Shown here: positions 51,773 to 52,066 of the stretch, in pieces | How positions within the stretch are numbered: position 1 is the stretch's first letter | Layout of the letters: each line of letters starts with the position of its first letter | Origin: an uncultured bacterium | GTDB lineage: Bacteria > Pseudomonadota > Alphaproteobacteria > Sphingomonadales > Sphingomonadaceae | Length of the DNA stretch: 52,066 nt | NCBI GenBank assembly: GCA_903884945.1 | Contig: CAISGR010000259.1 | Coordinates: 1 to 52,066 of the forward strand | Direction of reading: 5' to 3' | The notes under the pieces: model-generated | Databases searched by the model: none | The model's input: only the letters and a program-made list of their open reading frames with translations | Told to the model about the DNA's origin: nothing | Translations under genes and position numbers: made by a program

Positions 51773-52066
51773 TCAGGCGACAGTACCGAACAGGCGCCCG
51801 ATACCTGCCGTCACGGCCAGCGCCAAAGCTCCCCAGAAGCCGACGCGAAGGACAGAGCGTGTCAGCGGCGCGCCGCCGGCCCGCGCACCAAGCGCGCCGA
51901 GGATTGCGAGACAAAGAAGCGTGGCCGCGATTATCAGCGGGATCAATCCATGGCGAGACGAGACCGAAACGAGTGCGAGGGGCAGAAGAGCGCCTGCGCT
52001 GAACGTGATGGCTGACGTGAAAGCCGCTTGAAGCGGTCGGGCCGCCACGATCTCAGACATGCCAAG
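51773..52066 (-). CDS. VIT family (CCC1-like) membrane protein, partial
   Basis: The C-terminal 98 residues run in from beyond the window end; an ATG at 52060 in the frame is probably internal, since the frame is open to the edge and family members have about 230 residues. ARPLQAAFTSAITFSAGALLPL and the last two helices (LIIAATLLCLAILGALGARA; RVGFWGALALAVTAGIGRLFG) are typical of the VIT1/CCC1 iron or manganese transporter family. It takes metal ions across the membrane in known members. It stands upstream of the two-component genes on the same strand. Confidence 0.75.
   Translation of the reverse strand, partial: LGMSEIVAARPLQAAFTSAITFSAGALLPLALVSVSSRHGLIPLIIAATLLCLAILGALGARAGGAPLTRSVLRVGFWGALALAVTAGIGRLFGTVA

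Noticed and set aside
1..52066. CRISPR array, tRNA or rRNA genes, phage or plasmid replication genes
   Set aside because: I looked for regularly spaced repeats, tRNA-like cloverleaf ends and familiar rRNA or replication sequences and saw none.

Overview
The window is high-GC alphaproteobacterial DNA, most likely from a sphingomonad (inference). The pointers are NodT-type outer-membrane lipoproteins, a CzcA/DUF3240 metal-efflux operon, an MlaA protein typical of that group, and IS4, IS5, IS66, IS110, IS21 and IS630 family debris. I saw no rRNA, tRNA or CRISPR array. The layout is an accessory, catabolic-island type region: intact operons separated by short scars of dead insertion sequences.

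Region by region. 1-1.35 kb is an IS graveyard (IS4 left end, IS110 head, IS66 middle, IS630 tail). 1.36-7.8 kb is an RND multidrug efflux locus: an outer-membrane lipoprotein diverging from TetR, adaptor and permease across a palindromic operator. 7.9-8.6 kb holds an unidentified frameshifted gene. 8.56-13.6 kb is a five-gene minus-strand operon, marR - aaeB-like - aaeX-like - aaeA-like - outer-membrane lipoprotein, for aromatic-acid type efflux. 13.7-14.1 kb carries a broken serine-recombinase tail and an IS66 tail.

14.2-22.0 kb is a seven-gene minus-strand operon for CoA-thioester degradation: DUF35, thiolase-fold protein, ADP-forming acyl-CoA synthetase, MaoC hydratase, two paired acyl-CoA dehydrogenases and an SDR. 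The thiolase-fold protein lacks both catalytic cysteines and its DUF35 partner has no cysteine at all. This points to an Ltp2-type retro-aldolase module rather than a classical thiolase. After a dead IS21, 22.97-27.95 kb holds a LysR gene diverging from an acyl-CoA dehydrogenase, CoA transferase, hydratase and CitE-like lyase, the gene set of itaconate (or mesaconate) breakdown to acetyl-CoA and pyruvate.

After an IS110/IS5 scar, 28.7-40.2 kb is a cycloalkanol/cycloalkanone locus. IclR, AraC, acyl-CoA dehydrogenase and a second IclR lie on the minus strand and diverge from a lactone hydrolase, a Baeyer-Villiger monooxygenase very like cyclohexanone monooxygenase, an SDR very like cyclopentanol dehydrogenase, an outer-membrane channel, a zinc alcohol dehydrogenase and an aldehyde dehydrogenase. 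Together these can take cyclohexanol to adipate (or cyclopentanol to glutarate), and the nearby acyl-CoA enzymes could continue to central metabolism. An IS630 scar touches the end of the last gene and is followed by the tail of a lost arsenite permease.

41.3-47.6 kb is a translationally coupled HME-RND operon (adaptor, CzcA-like pump, DUF3240, outer-membrane factor, cytochrome b561). It converges on a minus-strand run made of a VIT-family membrane protein (cut by the window end), response regulator, histidine kinase, tri-heme cytochrome c peroxidase and MlaA.
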